Assembly (NCBI RefSeq): GCF_014649015.1
Contig: NZ_BMSF01000002.1
Span: forward strand, 310,001-374,000
Length of the DNA stretch: 64,000 bases
Direction: 5' to 3'
Origin: Streptomyces narbonensis
GTDB taxonomy: Bacteria > Actinomycetota > Actinomycetes > Streptomycetales > Streptomycetaceae
Part shown: positions 44,112 to 52,786 of the stretch, piece by piece
How positions within the stretch are numbered: position 1 is the stretch's first letter
Layout: each line of letters begins with the position of its first letter
The notes under the pieces: generated by a model
The model's input: only the letters and a program-made list of their open reading frames with translations
What the model was told of the DNA's origin: nothing
Database searches by the model: none
Program-made: the position numbers and the translations under genes

Positions 44112-45403
44112 GCGGGGACTCCTGCGGGGAGGGGAAGGGAGACGGCAACCGCCGTGCCCTGGCCGGGTGCCGACTCGACGGTGAACGTCCCGCCCAGCGA
44201 CTCGGCCCGCGAGCGCATCGCCGGAAGCCCGAAGCCGCCTTCCGAGGACTGCCGTACGGAGCCGGGGTCGAAGCCCTTGCCGTCGTCGACCACGTCCAGG
44301 GTCACCGAGGCGTCCATGAACGAGAGGGTGATCTCCGCCCGCGAGGCCGAGGCGTGCCGCACCGTGTTGGCGAGCGCCGACTGCGCGATGCGCAGCAACG
44401 CCACCTCGTACGGCGTCGGCAGCTCGGCCGGCGTCCCGCTCACCGAGAAACGCACCCGCGGCCCGGCCGCACCCGGCTCGTGGGAGCCGTACGCCTCGGT
44501 AGCCGCACCCGGCTCGTGGGAGCCGTACTCGGTGGGGCCGGGGTCCGCCTCGCGGGAGCCGTACGCCTCGGCTCCTGCCCCCGGCTCGCACAGCCGCTCC
44601 AGGGCCGCCGCCAGCGATCCGTGCTCCAGGTCCGGCGGCGACAGCGCGCGGACGAAGCGCCGTGCCTCCGCCAGGTTGTCCTGCGCCGCCTGCCGCGCCC
44701 GGTCGATGTGGCCGGCGGCCGGCGAGCCCGGCGGCAGTGCCCGCTCGGCGGCGCGCAGCAGCAACTGGATCGAGGACAGGCCCTGCGCGAGCGTGTCGTG
44801 GATCTCGCGCGCGAGCCGCTCGCGCTCGGCGAGCGTCCCCGCGTGCCGCTCCGCCGCCGCCAGCTCCGCTCGGGTCTCGATCAGTTCCTCGATGAGCCGG
44901 CGCCGCCGCTCGCTCTCCCGGTACAGGGCCTGGTAGCCGAGGACGGTCGCCACCGCGACCGCGCCGCCGAGCAGCGGTCCGATGAAGACCCCCGGGTTCA
45001 GCGTGGCGCCGTGGCCCACGTACGAGACGATCGCCGCGCCCGCCGTCAGGGCGACGGCCGGCAGTGACCAGCGCGTGGGCAGCAGGTGGAGCTGGAGGAA
45101 GTACAGCGGGAAGGCCACCCACAGCGCGTCGGGCGTCAGCCAGAGCAGCCCCAGCCAGGACGCGCCCAGGACGCCCAGCCAGACGGCGGCGGCCCGCTGG
45201 GAGCCGGCCACGGACGGCAGCAGCGAGCCGGCTGCGTAGACCGCGCCCACGACCACCGCCATCACCGTCCCGGCGGTGGAGTCGGACCGCATGGCCGCGA
45301 GGACGAGCAGGCCCGCCATCAGCAGGTGCAGACAGAGGCGGAGCGCGCGCAGGACGGGGGTGAGGGAACGCCGGGCGGGGTGGAGGGAAGCAGGGGAGTC
45401 CAT
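44108..45403 (-). CDS. NarX-type sensor histidine kinase
   Basis: 431 residues. Five to six N-terminal membrane helices (to about residue 160), a coiled linker ELIETRAELAAAERHAGTLAERERLAREIHDTLAQGLSS with the phospho-acceptor His (HisKA_3), and an HATPase with VDDGKGFDPG and GGFGLPAMRSRAESLGG. Between dimerisation and ATPase domains sits an insertion of near repeats (AYGSHEPGAAT and variants). The G-rich insertion probably does not affect the fold. The stop overlaps the response regulator start (ATGA). Confidence 0.92.
   Translation of the reverse strand: MDSPASLHPARRSLTPVLRALRLCLHLLMAGLLVLAAMRSDSTAGTVMAVVVGAVYAAGSLLPSVAGSQRAAAVWLGVLGASWLGLLWLTPDALWVAFPLYFLQLHLLPTRWSLPAVALTAGAAIVSYVGHGATLNPGVFIGPLLGGAVAVATVLGYQALYRESERRRRLIEELIETRAELAAAERHAGTLAERERLAREIHDTLAQGLSSIQLLLRAAERALPPGSPAAGHIDRARQAAQDNLAEARRFVRALSPPDLEHGSLAAALERLCEPGAGAEAYGSREADPGPTEYGSHEPGAATEAYGSHEPGAAGPRVRFSVSGTPAELPTPYEVALLRIAQSALANTVRHASASRAEITLSFMDASVTLDVVDDGKGFDPGSVRQSSEGGFGLPAMRSRAESLGGTFTVESAPGQGTAVAVSLPLPAGVPA
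44461..44590 (-). repeat. In-frame repeat inside the sensor kinase
   Basis: Three to four imperfect units (CTCGTGGGAGCCGTACGCCT on the plus strand) encode E-A-Y-G-S-x-E-P-G-A-A. It lies between the DHp and ATPase domains, an unusual place for a repeat expansion in a two-component kinase. Confidence 0.7.
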
Positions 45404-45527
45404 GTCCTCTCCAGCCTAGACAGCGGTTCCGCGGGGAACGGACAATCCGGACTCAACCGAAAGTTTGATTGTGGAGCAATCCGTGGCGCGATGCCCGGGT
45501 GGCCCTCCGCGGACCACTCTGGTCAGC

Positions 45528-46604
45528 ATGTTCGTGGCATGGAGAGACCTGAGATTCGCCAAGGGGCGGTTCGCCCTCATGGGCACCGTGATCGTCCTGA
45601 TCACCCTGCTCGTGGGGCTGCTGTCCGGGCTGACCGCCGGGCTCGCGCGAGAGAACATCTCCGCGATCACCGGCCTGCCCGCCGACCGGCTGGCCTTCGC
45701 CGCGCCGCCGTCCGGACAGTCGGTCTCCTTCACCAACTCGACGGTGACGGAGGACCAGTGGGACGGCTGGGCCGAGCGGCCGGGCGTGACGCGGGCCGCG
45801 CCGCTCGGCATCCGCACCCTCAACGCAGCCGCGGGGGACCGGACGGCAGCCGTCTCCGCCTTCGGTACGGAGCCGGGGTCCGGGCTCGCCCCCGGAGGCG
45901 TCGGCGCCGGGAAGGCGGTCCTGTCGGAGTCCGCGGCGGAGGAGCTCGGCATCGGCGCCGGCGACGCGCTGCGCATCGGCCCTCTGGAGGCCACCGTCGC
46001 GGCCGTGTCCGGCGACGCCTCGTACAGCCACACCCCGGTGGTGTGGACCTCCCTCGGCGACTGGCAGAGGCTCGGGCACAGCGGCACCACCCCGCAGGAG
46101 CAGGCCACCGTCATCGCGCTCAGCGGCGACGGGGTCGACTGGGCGGCCGGTGACGAGGCCGCGAAGACCGAGGCGCGGACCGTCGAAGGGGCGCTCACCG
46201 CCATAGGGTCCTACCAGGCCGAGAACGGCTCGCTGCAGCTCATGCGGGGCTTCCTCTTCGCGATCTCCGCCCTCGTCATAGGGGCCTTCTTCACGGTCTG
46301 GACGATCCAGCGCAGCGGCGACGTCGCCGTCCTCAAGGCGCTCGGAGCCTCCACCCCGTACCTCCTCAAGGACGCACTGGGGCAGGCCGTCCTCATGCTC
46401 ACCGCGGGCACCCTCCTCGGCACCGCCCTCGCGGTCGGCATCGGAGCCCTGGTCAGCGGCGGGAACGTGCCCTTCGTCCTGGAGCCGCTCACCGTGCTCG
46501 GGCCCGCCGCCGTGATCGTCGTGCTCGGGGTCCTCGGCGCCGCCCTGTCCATCCGGCGGATCACCGCCGTCGACCCCCTCACCGCCCTCGGGAGCGCCCG
46601 ATGA
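45528..46604 (+). CDS. ABC transporter permease (FtsX/MacB type)
   Basis: 358 residues. One N-terminal helix (FALMGTVIVLITLLVGLLSGL), a large extracellular domain of about 200 residues, then three C-terminal helices (FLFAISALVIGAFFTVWTIQR, ALGQAVLMLTAGTLLGTAL, LGPAAVIVVLGVLGAALSI) with the FtsX pattern DVAVLKALGAST. Such permeases power export or sensing of peptides and lipids rather than import. ATG 45528; a longer GTG start at 45465 is possible. The stop overlaps the ATPase gene by four bases. Confidence 0.88.
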   Translation: MFVAWRDLRFAKGRFALMGTVIVLITLLVGLLSGLTAGLARENISAITGLPADRLAFAAPPSGQSVSFTNSTVTEDQWDGWAERPGVTRAAPLGIRTLNAAAGDRTAAVSAFGTEPGSGLAPGGVGAGKAVLSESAAEELGIGAGDALRIGPLEATVAAVSGDASYSHTPVVWTSLGDWQRLGHSGTTPQEQATVIALSGDGVDWAAGDEAAKTEARTVEGALTAIGSYQAENGSLQLMRGFLFAISALVIGAFFTVWTIQRSGDVAVLKALGASTPYLLKDALGQAVLMLTAGTLLGTALAVGIGALVSGGNVPFVLEPLTVLGPAAVIVVLGVLGAALSIRRITAVDPLTALGSAR

Positions 46605-47281
46605 GCCTCTTCCTCGACGCCGTCACCCTGACCTACCCCGACGGAGACGGCCGGCTCACCGCCCTCGACTCCGTCTCCCTGACCGTCCCCGCCGGCACCC
46701 TCACCGCCGTCGTCGGCCCTTCGGGCTCCGGCAAGTCCAGCCTGCTCGCCGTCGCCGCGACCCTGGTGACCCCGGACAGCGGACAGGTCGTCGTCGCCGG
46801 GACGGACACGGGGCGGCTCGGCCCGGCCGCCCGCGCCGAGCTGCGGCGCGAACACATCGGGATCGTCTTCCAGCAGCCCAACCTGCTGCCCTCGCTGAGT
46901 GCGGCGGAGCAGCTCCAGGTGATGGCGCATCTGTCGGGGCGCGCGCCGAAGTCGGTACGGGGCCGGGCGATGGACCTGCTCGACGCGGTGGGCCTCGCGG
47001 ACCAGGCGCACCGCCGCCCGCACCAGCTGTCGGGCGGCCAGCGGCAGCGGGTGAACATCGCGCGGGCCCTGATGAACGAACCGTCGGTGCTGCTGGTCGA
47101 CGAGCCGACGAGCGCCCTGGACCACGAGCGGGGTGCGGCGGTCATGGACCTGCTCGCGGGCCTGACGGTCGAGCGGGGTACGGCGACGGTGCTGGTGACC
47201 CACGACCGGACCCACCTGGCGCGCACGGACCGCACGGCGACGGTCCGGGACGGGCGGCTGACGGAGGCGGTGCGGGCCTGA
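46601..47281 (+). CDS. ABC transporter ATP-binding protein (MacB/LolD type)
   Basis: 226 residues. Walker A VVGPSGSGKSSLLAV, Q-loop IGIVFQQPNLLPSLSAAE, signature HQLSGGQRQRVNIARALM, Walker B VLLVDEPTSALD, H-loop LVTHDRTH. It partners the FtsX-type permease encoded immediately upstream. The divergent two-component system probably controls this pair. Confidence 0.95.
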   Translation: MSLFLDAVTLTYPDGDGRLTALDSVSLTVPAGTLTAVVGPSGSGKSSLLAVAATLVTPDSGQVVVAGTDTGRLGPAARAELRREHIGIVFQQPNLLPSLSAAEQLQVMAHLSGRAPKSVRGRAMDLLDAVGLADQAHRRPHQLSGGQRQRVNIARALMNEPSVLLVDEPTSALDHERGAAVMDLLAGLTVERGTATVLVTHDRTHLARTDRTATVRDGRLTEAVRA

Positions 47282-47309
47282 CGGCAGGGGGCGTGCCCCG
47301 GGACGCGGA

Positions 47310-47347
47310 AAGGGCGCCCGGAACCCTTCGGGGTTCCGGGCGCCCTT
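47310..47347. terminator. Bidirectional UUCG-loop terminator
   Basis: A perfect 17-bp stem with a TTCG tetraloop lies between the convergent ABC ATPase and allR genes. It has A/T at the base on both sides, so it can serve both strands. Confidence 0.85.
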
Positions 47348-47386
47348 CCGTGTGCCTGGCGGTACGGGACGGGTGCGGGCCCGGGC

Positions 47387-48196
47387 TCAGCCCTGGCCGT
47401 TGCCCGTCGTGTTGGCGAGGGCCGCCGAGAGTTCGCGGGCGACCTGCTGGAGGATCGGGACGATCTTCTCCGTGGCCGCCTCGGTGACCCGGCCCGCCGG
47501 GCCCGAGATCGAGATCGCCGCGGCGGTGGGGGAGTCCGGGACCGGCACCGCGAGGCAGCGGACCCCTATCTCCTGCTCGTTGTCGTCGACCGCGTACCCG
47601 GTCGCGCGGACCGCTTCGAGGGCGTCGAGGAAGCCGTCGGGCGTGGTGATGGTCTTCTCGGTGGCGGCCGGCATGCCGGTACGGGCGAGCAGCGCGCGCA
47701 CCTCCTCCGCCGGGGTGTGGGCGAGGAGCGCCTTGCCCACGCCGGTGGAGTGCGGCAGGACCCGCCGGCCGACCTCGGTGAACATGCGCATCGAGTGCTT
47801 GGACGGCACCTGTGCGACGTACACGATCTCGTCGCCGTCGAGCAGTGCCATGTTGGCGGTCTCGCCGGTCTCCTCGACGAGCCGCGCCAGGTAGGGGCGG
47901 GCCCAGGTGCCGAGAAGCCGGGCGGACGACTCGCCGAGCCGGATGAGGCGGGGGCCGAGCGCGTACCGCCGGTTGGGCTGCTGGCGCACGTAGCCGCAGG
48001 CGACGAGGGTGCGCATCAGCCGGTGGATGGTGGGGAGCGGCAGTCCGCTGCTGGCGGAGAGCTCGCTCAGCCCGACCTCGCCTCCGGCGTCGGCCATCCG
48101 CTCCAGGAGGTCGAAGGCACGCTCAAGGGACTGGACGCCTCCGCTCGCGGCGGCGGGCTTGGCGGCGTCGGTGGTGCTGGCGCTGGACGTCGGCAC
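47387..48196 (-). CDS. allR: IclR-family repressor of allantoin/glyoxylate genes (AllR)
   Basis: 269 residues. The N-terminal winged helix is VQSLERAFDLLERMADAGGEVGLSELSASSGLPLPTIHRLMRTLVACGYVRQ; the C-terminal effector domain has FTEVGRRVLPHSTGVGKALLA and EQEIGVRCLAVPVPD, typical of AllR/IclR proteins that bind glyoxylate or allantoin-derived ligands. It is divergent from allB. From memory, the S. coelicolor orthologue AllR represses allantoin genes; the paired TTCC-N7-GGAA palindromes at gcl, hyi, aceB and allB fit that regulon. GTG 48196 follows AAAGGACC; the TTG-led longer frame (48226) is less likely. Confidence 0.88.
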   Translation of the reverse strand: MPTSSASTTDAAKPAAASGGVQSLERAFDLLERMADAGGEVGLSELSASSGLPLPTIHRLMRTLVACGYVRQQPNRRYALGPRLIRLGESSARLLGTWARPYLARLVEETGETANMALLDGDEIVYVAQVPSKHSMRMFTEVGRRVLPHSTGVGKALLAHTPAEEVRALLARTGMPAATEKTITTPDGFLDALEAVRATGYAVDDNEQEIGVRCLAVPVPDSPTAAAISISGPAGRVTEAATEKIVPILQQVARELSAALANTTGNGQG

Positions 48197-48359
48197 GTCA
48201 ACGGTCCTTTCGAGGCAGGCGGGCAAGTCAGCAGCCTACCGGGCCACCGGCCGGGGCACCTGGCCCCGGTACCGGTGTACGCGCCGGTCAGGGGGTGTTT
48301 GTCCGGTGTCGGGGAGGGCTCGGCGGGGTCCGGGTCCGCCCCACCTGTGTGGAGCTACG

Positions 48360-48395
48360 TTCTACTGTACGGAATTTCCATTCCACTTTGTGGAA
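48360..48395 (+). promoter_or_regulatory. Paired AllR-type operators upstream of allB
   Basis: TTCTACTGTACGGAA (48360-48374) and the near-perfect palindrome TTCCACTTTGTGGAA (48381-48395), centres 21 bp apart as at gcl, hyi and aceB. They lie in the allR-allB gap, about 150 bp before the allB start and 165 bp from allR, so they could control both genes. No clear -35/-10 pair was found around them. Confidence 0.7.
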
Positions 48396-48442
48396 ACATC
48401 CAAGTCGGGTTGGCCGGCGGTCCATGCTGGAAGTGTGCCCTT

Positions 48443-48488
48443 GACGACATGTCGTCTCTGAGTGAAGACTTCTTCAACAGTTCGTTGA
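48443..48488 (+). promoter_or_regulatory. Two further palindromes in the allB leader
   Basis: GACGACATGTCGTC (48443-48456) is a perfect 14-bp palindrome, starting within a TTGACG box. TCAACAGTTCGTTGA (48474-48488) resembles the palindrome at catalase and uraD and is followed by TTTTT, so in RNA it could also form a weak terminator-like hairpin. The direct repeat GCAGTGCTTGAAG follows twice before the start codon. Confidence 0.5.
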
Positions 48489-48543
48489 ATTTTTCGCAGT
48501 GCTTGAAGAAGAAGCAGTGCTTGAAGCAGAAGAAGGGGTACGG

Positions 48544-49878
48544 GTGGACGTCAACCTGGTCCTGCGCTCGACTCGCGTCATCACCCCCGAGGGGACGCGC
48601 CCGGCGTCGATCGCCGTCTCCGGAGGGACGATCGCGGCCGTACTGCCCTACGACGCCGAGGTACCGGCCGGCGCCCGCCTGGAGGACGTCGGCGACGACG
48701 TCGTCCTGCCCGGCCTCGTGGACACCCACGTGCACGTGAACGACCCCGGCCGGACCGAGTGGGAGGGCTTCTGGACCGCCACCCGCGCGGCCGCCGCCGG
48801 CGGCATCACCACGCTGCTCGACATGCCCCTGAACTCCATCCCGCCGACGACCACCGTCGAGAACCTGCGGGTGAAGCAGGACGTCGCCCGCACGAAGGCG
48901 CACATCGACGTCGGCTTCTGGGGCGGCGCCCTGCCCGACAACGTCAAGGACCTGCGCCCGCTGCACGACGCCGGGGTCTACGGCTTCAAGTGCTTCCTGT
49001 CGCCGTCCGGCGTGGACGAGTTCCCGTCGCTCGACCAGGAGCAGCTGGCGAACTCGCTCGCCGAGGTCGCGGGCTTCGACGGCCTGATGATCGTGCACGC
49101 CGAGGACCCCCACCACCTCGCCGCCGCGCCGCAGAAGTCCGGTCTCGCCTACGCCGACTTCCTGGCCTCCCGCCCCCGGGACGCCGAGAACACGGCGATC
49201 GAGAACCTGGTCAACCAGGCCCGCCGGCTGGGCGCCCGCGTCCACGTCCTGCACCTCTCCTCCTCCGACGCGCTGCCCCTGATCGCCGCCGCGAAGGCCG
49301 AGGGCGTCAAGATCACCGTCGAGTCGTGCCCCCACTTCCTCACGCTCACCGCGGAGGAGGTCCCGGACGGCGCGACCGAGTTCAAGTGCTGCCCGCCGAT
49401 CCGCGAGGCCTCGAACCAGGACGCCCTCTGGCAGGGGCTCGCCGACGGCGTCATCGACTGCATCGTCTCGGACCACTCGCCGTCGACCGCGGACCTCAAG
49501 ACCCCCGACTTCGCCTCCGCCTGGGGCGGCATCTCCTCCCTCCAGCTCGGCCTCCCCGCGATCTGGACCGAGGCCCGGCGCCGCGGCCACTCCCTGGAGG
49601 ACGTCGTCCGCTGGATGTCCGAGGCCCCCGCCCGCCTCGCGGGCCTCACGCGGAAGGGCGCCATCGAGGCCGGCCGTGACGCCGACTTCGCCGTCATCGA
49701 CCCCGACGCGACCTTCACCGTCGACCCGGACGAGCTCCAGCACCGCAACAGGATCACCGCCTACGCGGGCAAGACCCTCAGCGGCGTCGTCGCCTCCACC
49801 TGGCTGCGCGGAGAGCGCATCGTCGACCACGGCACCCTCGCCGAGCCCTCCGGCCGCCTCCTCGAAAGGAACAACTGA
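48544..49878 (+). CDS. allB: Allantoinase
   Basis: A 444-residue zinc amidohydrolase opening allantoin to allantoate. Metal ligands: [20 protein letters not shown], the carboxylated Lys in [38 protein letters not shown] and the Asp in [14 protein letters not shown]. Family features [15 protein letters not shown] and [24 protein letters not shown] are present. GTG 48544 with AGAAGGGG upstream is preferred over the in-frame GTG at 48499, whose extra 15 Glu-rich residues lie outside the family. Confidence 0.95.
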   Translation: MDVNLVLRSTRVITPEGTRPASIAVSGGTIAAVLPYDAEVPAGARLEDVGDDVVLPGLVDTHVHVNDPGRTEWEGFWTATRAAAAGGITTLLDMPLNSIPPTTTVENLRVKQDVARTKAHIDVGFWGGALPDNVKDLRPLHDAGVYGFKCFLSPSGVDEFPSLDQEQLANSLAEVAGFDGLMIVHAEDPHHLAAAPQKSGLAYADFLASRPRDAENTAIENLVNQARRLGARVHVLHLSSSDALPLIAAAKAEGVKITVESCPHFLTLTAEEVPDGATEFKCCPPIREASNQDALWQGLADGVIDCIVSDHSPSTADLKTPDFASAWGGISSLQLGLPAIWTEARRRGHSLEDVVRWMSEAPARLAGLTRKGAIEAGRDADFAVIDPDATFTVDPDELQHRNRITAYAGKTLSGVVASTWLRGERIVDHGTLAEPSGRLLERNN

Positions 49879-49881
49879 CCC

Positions 49882-51000
49882 GTGAGCACCGGCATACCCT
49901 CCTTCACCGGCGACGCCAGCCCCTTCGGAGGCGGCGACCCGTACGCCGACTACCGCACCGCCGACTTCCCCTTCACCCAGTACGCGGACCTCGCCGACCG
50001 GCGACTCGGCGCGGGTGTCGTCGCGGCCAACGACGAGTTCTTCGCCGAGCGCGAGAACCTCCTCAAGCCCGAGCCCGCCGAGTTCGACCCCGAGCACTTC
50101 GGCCACAAGGGCAAGATCATGGACGGCTGGGAGACCCGCCGCCGCCGTGGCGTCTCGGCCCAGCAGCCGCACCCCACCCAGGACGACCACGACTGGGCGC
50201 TCGTCCGGCTCGGCGCCCCCGGCGTCGTCCGCGGCATCGTCGTCGACACCGCCCACTTCCGCGGCAACTACCCGCAGGCCGTCTCCGTCGAGGCCACCTC
50301 GGTCGCCGGCTCGCCCTCGCCCGAGGAGCTCCTCGCCGACGACGTGAAGTGGACGACGCTCGTCCCGCGCACGGCCGTCGGCGGTCACGCCGCCAACGGC
50401 TTCGCCGTCGACGTCGAACAGCGCTTCACGCACCTGCGCGTGAACCAGCACCCGGACGGTGGCATCGCCCGCCTCCGCGTGTACGGCGAGGTCGCCCCCG
50501 ACCCGCGCTGGCTCGCCGTCCTCGGCACCTTCGACCTCGCGGCCCTGGAGAACGGCGGCCAGGTCGAGGACGCCTCCGACCGCTTCTACTCCCCGGCCAC
50601 CAACACCATCCAGCCGGGCCGCTCCCGCAAGATGGACGACGGCTGGGAGACCCGGCGCCGCCGTGACAAGGGCAACGACTGGATCCGCTACCAGCTCGTC
50701 GCCGAGTCCGAGATCCGCGCCGTCGAGATCGACACCGCCTACCTCAAGGGCAACAGCGCGGGCTGGGCCGCCCTGTCGGTCGCGGCCGAGGGCTCCGAGG
50801 ACTGGACCGAGATCCTGCCCCGGACCCGCCTCCAGCCCGACACCAACCACCGGTTCGTGCTCGACACCCCGGCGGTCGGCTCCCGGATCCGGATCGACAT
50901 CTACCCGGACGGCGGCATCTCCCGCCTCCGCCTCTTCGGCTCCCTCACCGAGTCCGGCGCGGCCCGACTGACCGCCCGCCACCAGGAGCTGGGCGGCTGA
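49882..51000 (+). CDS. alc: Allantoicase
   Basis: 372 residues comprising two homologous jelly-roll allantoicase repeats (about 25-190 and 200-365). Each has the K-I/M-DGWETRRRR block (GKIMDGWETRRRRG, RKMDDGWETRRRR), an R-G-I/A-x-I-D-T-A-x-x-x-G-N block, and the H-P-D-G-G-I-A/S-R-L-R-x-x-G ending. It hydrolyses allantoate to ureidoglycolate and urea. It follows allB by three bases, with AAAGGAAC inside the allB end. A strong terminator follows. Confidence 0.96.
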   Translation: MSTGIPSFTGDASPFGGGDPYADYRTADFPFTQYADLADRRLGAGVVAANDEFFAERENLLKPEPAEFDPEHFGHKGKIMDGWETRRRRGVSAQQPHPTQDDHDWALVRLGAPGVVRGIVVDTAHFRGNYPQAVSVEATSVAGSPSPEELLADDVKWTTLVPRTAVGGHAANGFAVDVEQRFTHLRVNQHPDGGIARLRVYGEVAPDPRWLAVLGTFDLAALENGGQVEDASDRFYSPATNTIQPGRSRKMDDGWETRRRRDKGNDWIRYQLVAESEIRAVEIDTAYLKGNSAGWAALSVAAEGSEDWTEILPRTRLQPDTNHRFVLDTPAVGSRIRIDIYPDGGISRLRLFGSLTESGAARLTARHQELGG

Positions 51001-51052
51001 CGCCACCGGCTCCTCCATGAACTGGGCGGGCACGACACCCCGCCCGGTCCGC

Positions 51053-51098
51053 GAGGGCGCACCGACCCGACAGCACCGGTGCGCCCTCCTTCTTTTTT
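51053..51098 (+). terminator. Intrinsic terminator of allB-alc
   Basis: 12-bp stem GAGGGCGCACCG/CGGTGCGCCCTC followed by CTTCTTTTTT. The best canonical terminator in the window. Confidence 0.92.
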
Positions 51099-51382
51099 GG
51101 GCTCGGTTCGCCTCCGGGCGCCCAAAGCCGGGCTCACGGCCCCGACCGTGCTCGACCCCCTCGTTCCTCGGGGGCCTCCGCGCGCTCGGGGCCGTTCCCC
51201 CGGCGGCGCCCTTCGGCTCACTCGCCGGTCCTGGTGGGCACCGTGGCCAGGCGGCACGCCAGGCCACCCGCACCCCGGCTCGGGCCCGAGGACCCCGGGG
51301 GCAGGCGCGCCGCATGGGCGCGACCGCCCGGTCCACGGACCCCCGGCCCGCCCCCCGACCCCTGGCCCCGTGGGGCCCGAGG
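51099..51382. other. GC-rich gap without gene
   Basis: Between the alc terminator and the convergent SDR gene. The strand composition supports long Pro/Gly/Arg-rich frames, but they lack family features. Nothing else recognised. Confidence 0.5.
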
Positions 51383-52123
51383 TCACGCCGCGTGCCCCCC
51401 GTCCACCGCGAACTCCGCCCCCGTCACCCACCGGCCCTCCGGGCCCGCCAGGAACGCGACCATCGACGCGACCTCCTCCGCCGTGCCGAAGCGGCCGAGC
51501 GCCGTCATCGCCGCCTGGCTCTCCGCGTACGGTCCGTCCGCCGGGTTCATGTCGGTGTCGACCGGGCCCGGGTGGACCAGGTTGGCCGTGATGCCGCGGC
51601 CCCCCAGCTCCCGGGCCAGCGCCTTCGTCAGGCCGATCAGCGCCGCCTTGCTCGTCGCGTACAGCGTGCCGCCCGGGCCCGGCACCCGCTGGGCCATGCA
51701 GCTGCCGACCGTGATGATCCGGCCGCCCTCCGCCATGCGCCCGGCCGCCGCCTGCGAGGCGAGGAAGGCCGCCCGGACGTTGACCGCGAGAACCCGGTCC
51801 ACGTCCGCCAGGGTCAGCGACTCCAGCGGGCCGACGACCCCGACGCCCGCGTTGTTGACCAGGACGTCGAGCCGGCCGAGGACGTCCGCCGCCCGCTCCA
51901 CCGCGCCCGCCGCGTCCCCGGCGTCGGCCGCGTCCGCGCGCAGCGCCAGCGCCTTGCCCCCGGCCGCCTCGATCCGCGCGACGACCTTCGCGGCCGCCGC
52001 CTCGCCTCGTACGTAGGTGAAGGCCACGTCGGCGCCCTCCCGGGCCAGGCGGACCGCCGTGGCCGCGCCGATCCCGCGGCTGCCGCCCGTCACCAGTACG
52101 GCCGTGCCGTTCATCGTGGACAT
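51383..52123 (-). CDS. Short-chain dehydrogenase/reductase
   Basis: A 246-residue classical SDR. Cofactor motif VLVTGGSRGIGAATAV, VLVNNAGVGVV, catalytic Ser in VGSCMAQRVPG, Y-x3-K in LYATSKAALIG, and the C-terminal VTGAEFAVDGGHAA. The basic patch TYVRGE after strand 2 suggests NADP(H). Close relatives are 3-ketoacyl reductase-like oxidoreductases of unknown substrate. The ATG at 52123 is preferred, with GGAGG ten bases upstream. Confidence 0.93.
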   Translation of the reverse strand: MSTMNGTAVLVTGGSRGIGAATAVRLAREGADVAFTYVRGEAAAAKVVARIEAAGGKALALRADAADAGDAAGAVERAADVLGRLDVLVNNAGVGVVGPLESLTLADVDRVLAVNVRAAFLASQAAAGRMAEGGRIITVGSCMAQRVPGPGGTLYATSKAALIGLTKALARELGGRGITANLVHPGPVDTDMNPADGPYAESQAAMTALGRFGTAEEVASMVAFLAGPEGRWVTGAEFAVDGGHAA

Positions 52124-52158
52124 CCCGAAACCTCCGTCAGAAGCCGTAAGTGGTTGCG

Positions 52159-52171
52159 GTTTCAAGGAAAC
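52159..52171. promoter_or_regulatory. Short palindrome upstream of the SDR gene
   Basis: GTTTCAAGGAAAC (5-bp arms, 3-bp spacer), 36 bp upstream of the SDR ATG and 72 bp before the DUF2550-like gene. A possible TetR- or SDR-specific operator; weak evidence. Confidence 0.25.
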
Positions 52172-52242
52172 TCGGACGCGCGTCGGGGTGCTGGCAGGAA
52201 TCGGACGCCGACTCCGCCCCGATCGCCTGCTTGAATGCGAGT

Positions 52243-52635
52243 GTGATCGAACTACTGTTTCTCGCCGCGGTCGCCGCCCTCGTCGGGTGGCTGGTGAACC
52301 GGAAGCGGCGGCAGCGGTCGGCCGCCGTCGCCGCCGGGGAGGCGGCCGGGGTTCCCTGCATGCTCAAGTGGTCGGCGCACGGCTCCCGCTGGCGGGCCGG
52401 GCGCCTGCTGATCGGTGCGGGCCCTCCGGTCTGGAAGGCCTCCTGGGGCGGGCGGGAGCTCGCGCTGCCGACCGATCTGCGCCGGACGGGGACGCGCGCG
52501 CCCTCCACGCGCGAGGGGATGTCCATCAATCCGGGATCCCGGATCCTGGAGTACGCGTCGTCCGGCGGGATGGTCCTGATCGCGGTCATGCCCGACGAGC
52601 TGGACCTGGTGGGCAAGGCCCTGGAGAGCGCGTAG
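52243..52635 (+). CDS. DUF2550-like membrane-anchored protein
   Basis: 130 residues: an N-terminal membrane helix (LLFLAAVAALVGWLVN) then a basic stop-transfer and a beta-rich domain (GVPCMLKWSAHGSRWRAGRLLIGAGPPVWKASWGGRELALPTDL) resembling the PH-like DUF2550 family. The GTG start has no clear ribosome site. Function unknown. Confidence 0.6.
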   Translation: MIELLFLAAVAALVGWLVNRKRRQRSAAVAAGEAAGVPCMLKWSAHGSRWRAGRLLIGAGPPVWKASWGGRELALPTDLRRTGTRAPSTREGMSINPGSRILEYASSGGMVLIAVMPDELDLVGKALESA

Positions 52636-52639
52636 CCGT

Positions 52640-52681
52640 GCCTCGCCGGCCGCCCGGACGGCGGCCCCCGACCGGCGAGGC
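52640..52681. terminator. Weak hairpin after DUF2550-like gene
   Basis: 10-bp stem GCCTCGCCGG / CCGGCGAGGC with a long GC-rich loop that can itself pair. Low confidence because of the large loop. Confidence 0.4.
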
Positions 52682-52786
52682 CCCTGAAAGGTGTAGCCAC
52701 CACAGGCCTGTCCCGGTAGCGTGATCGCTCCGCGTGCGAGCCGTCGAAGTCTCCACCTCGTCCGAACAGTTGGAGAAACGGCCGTC

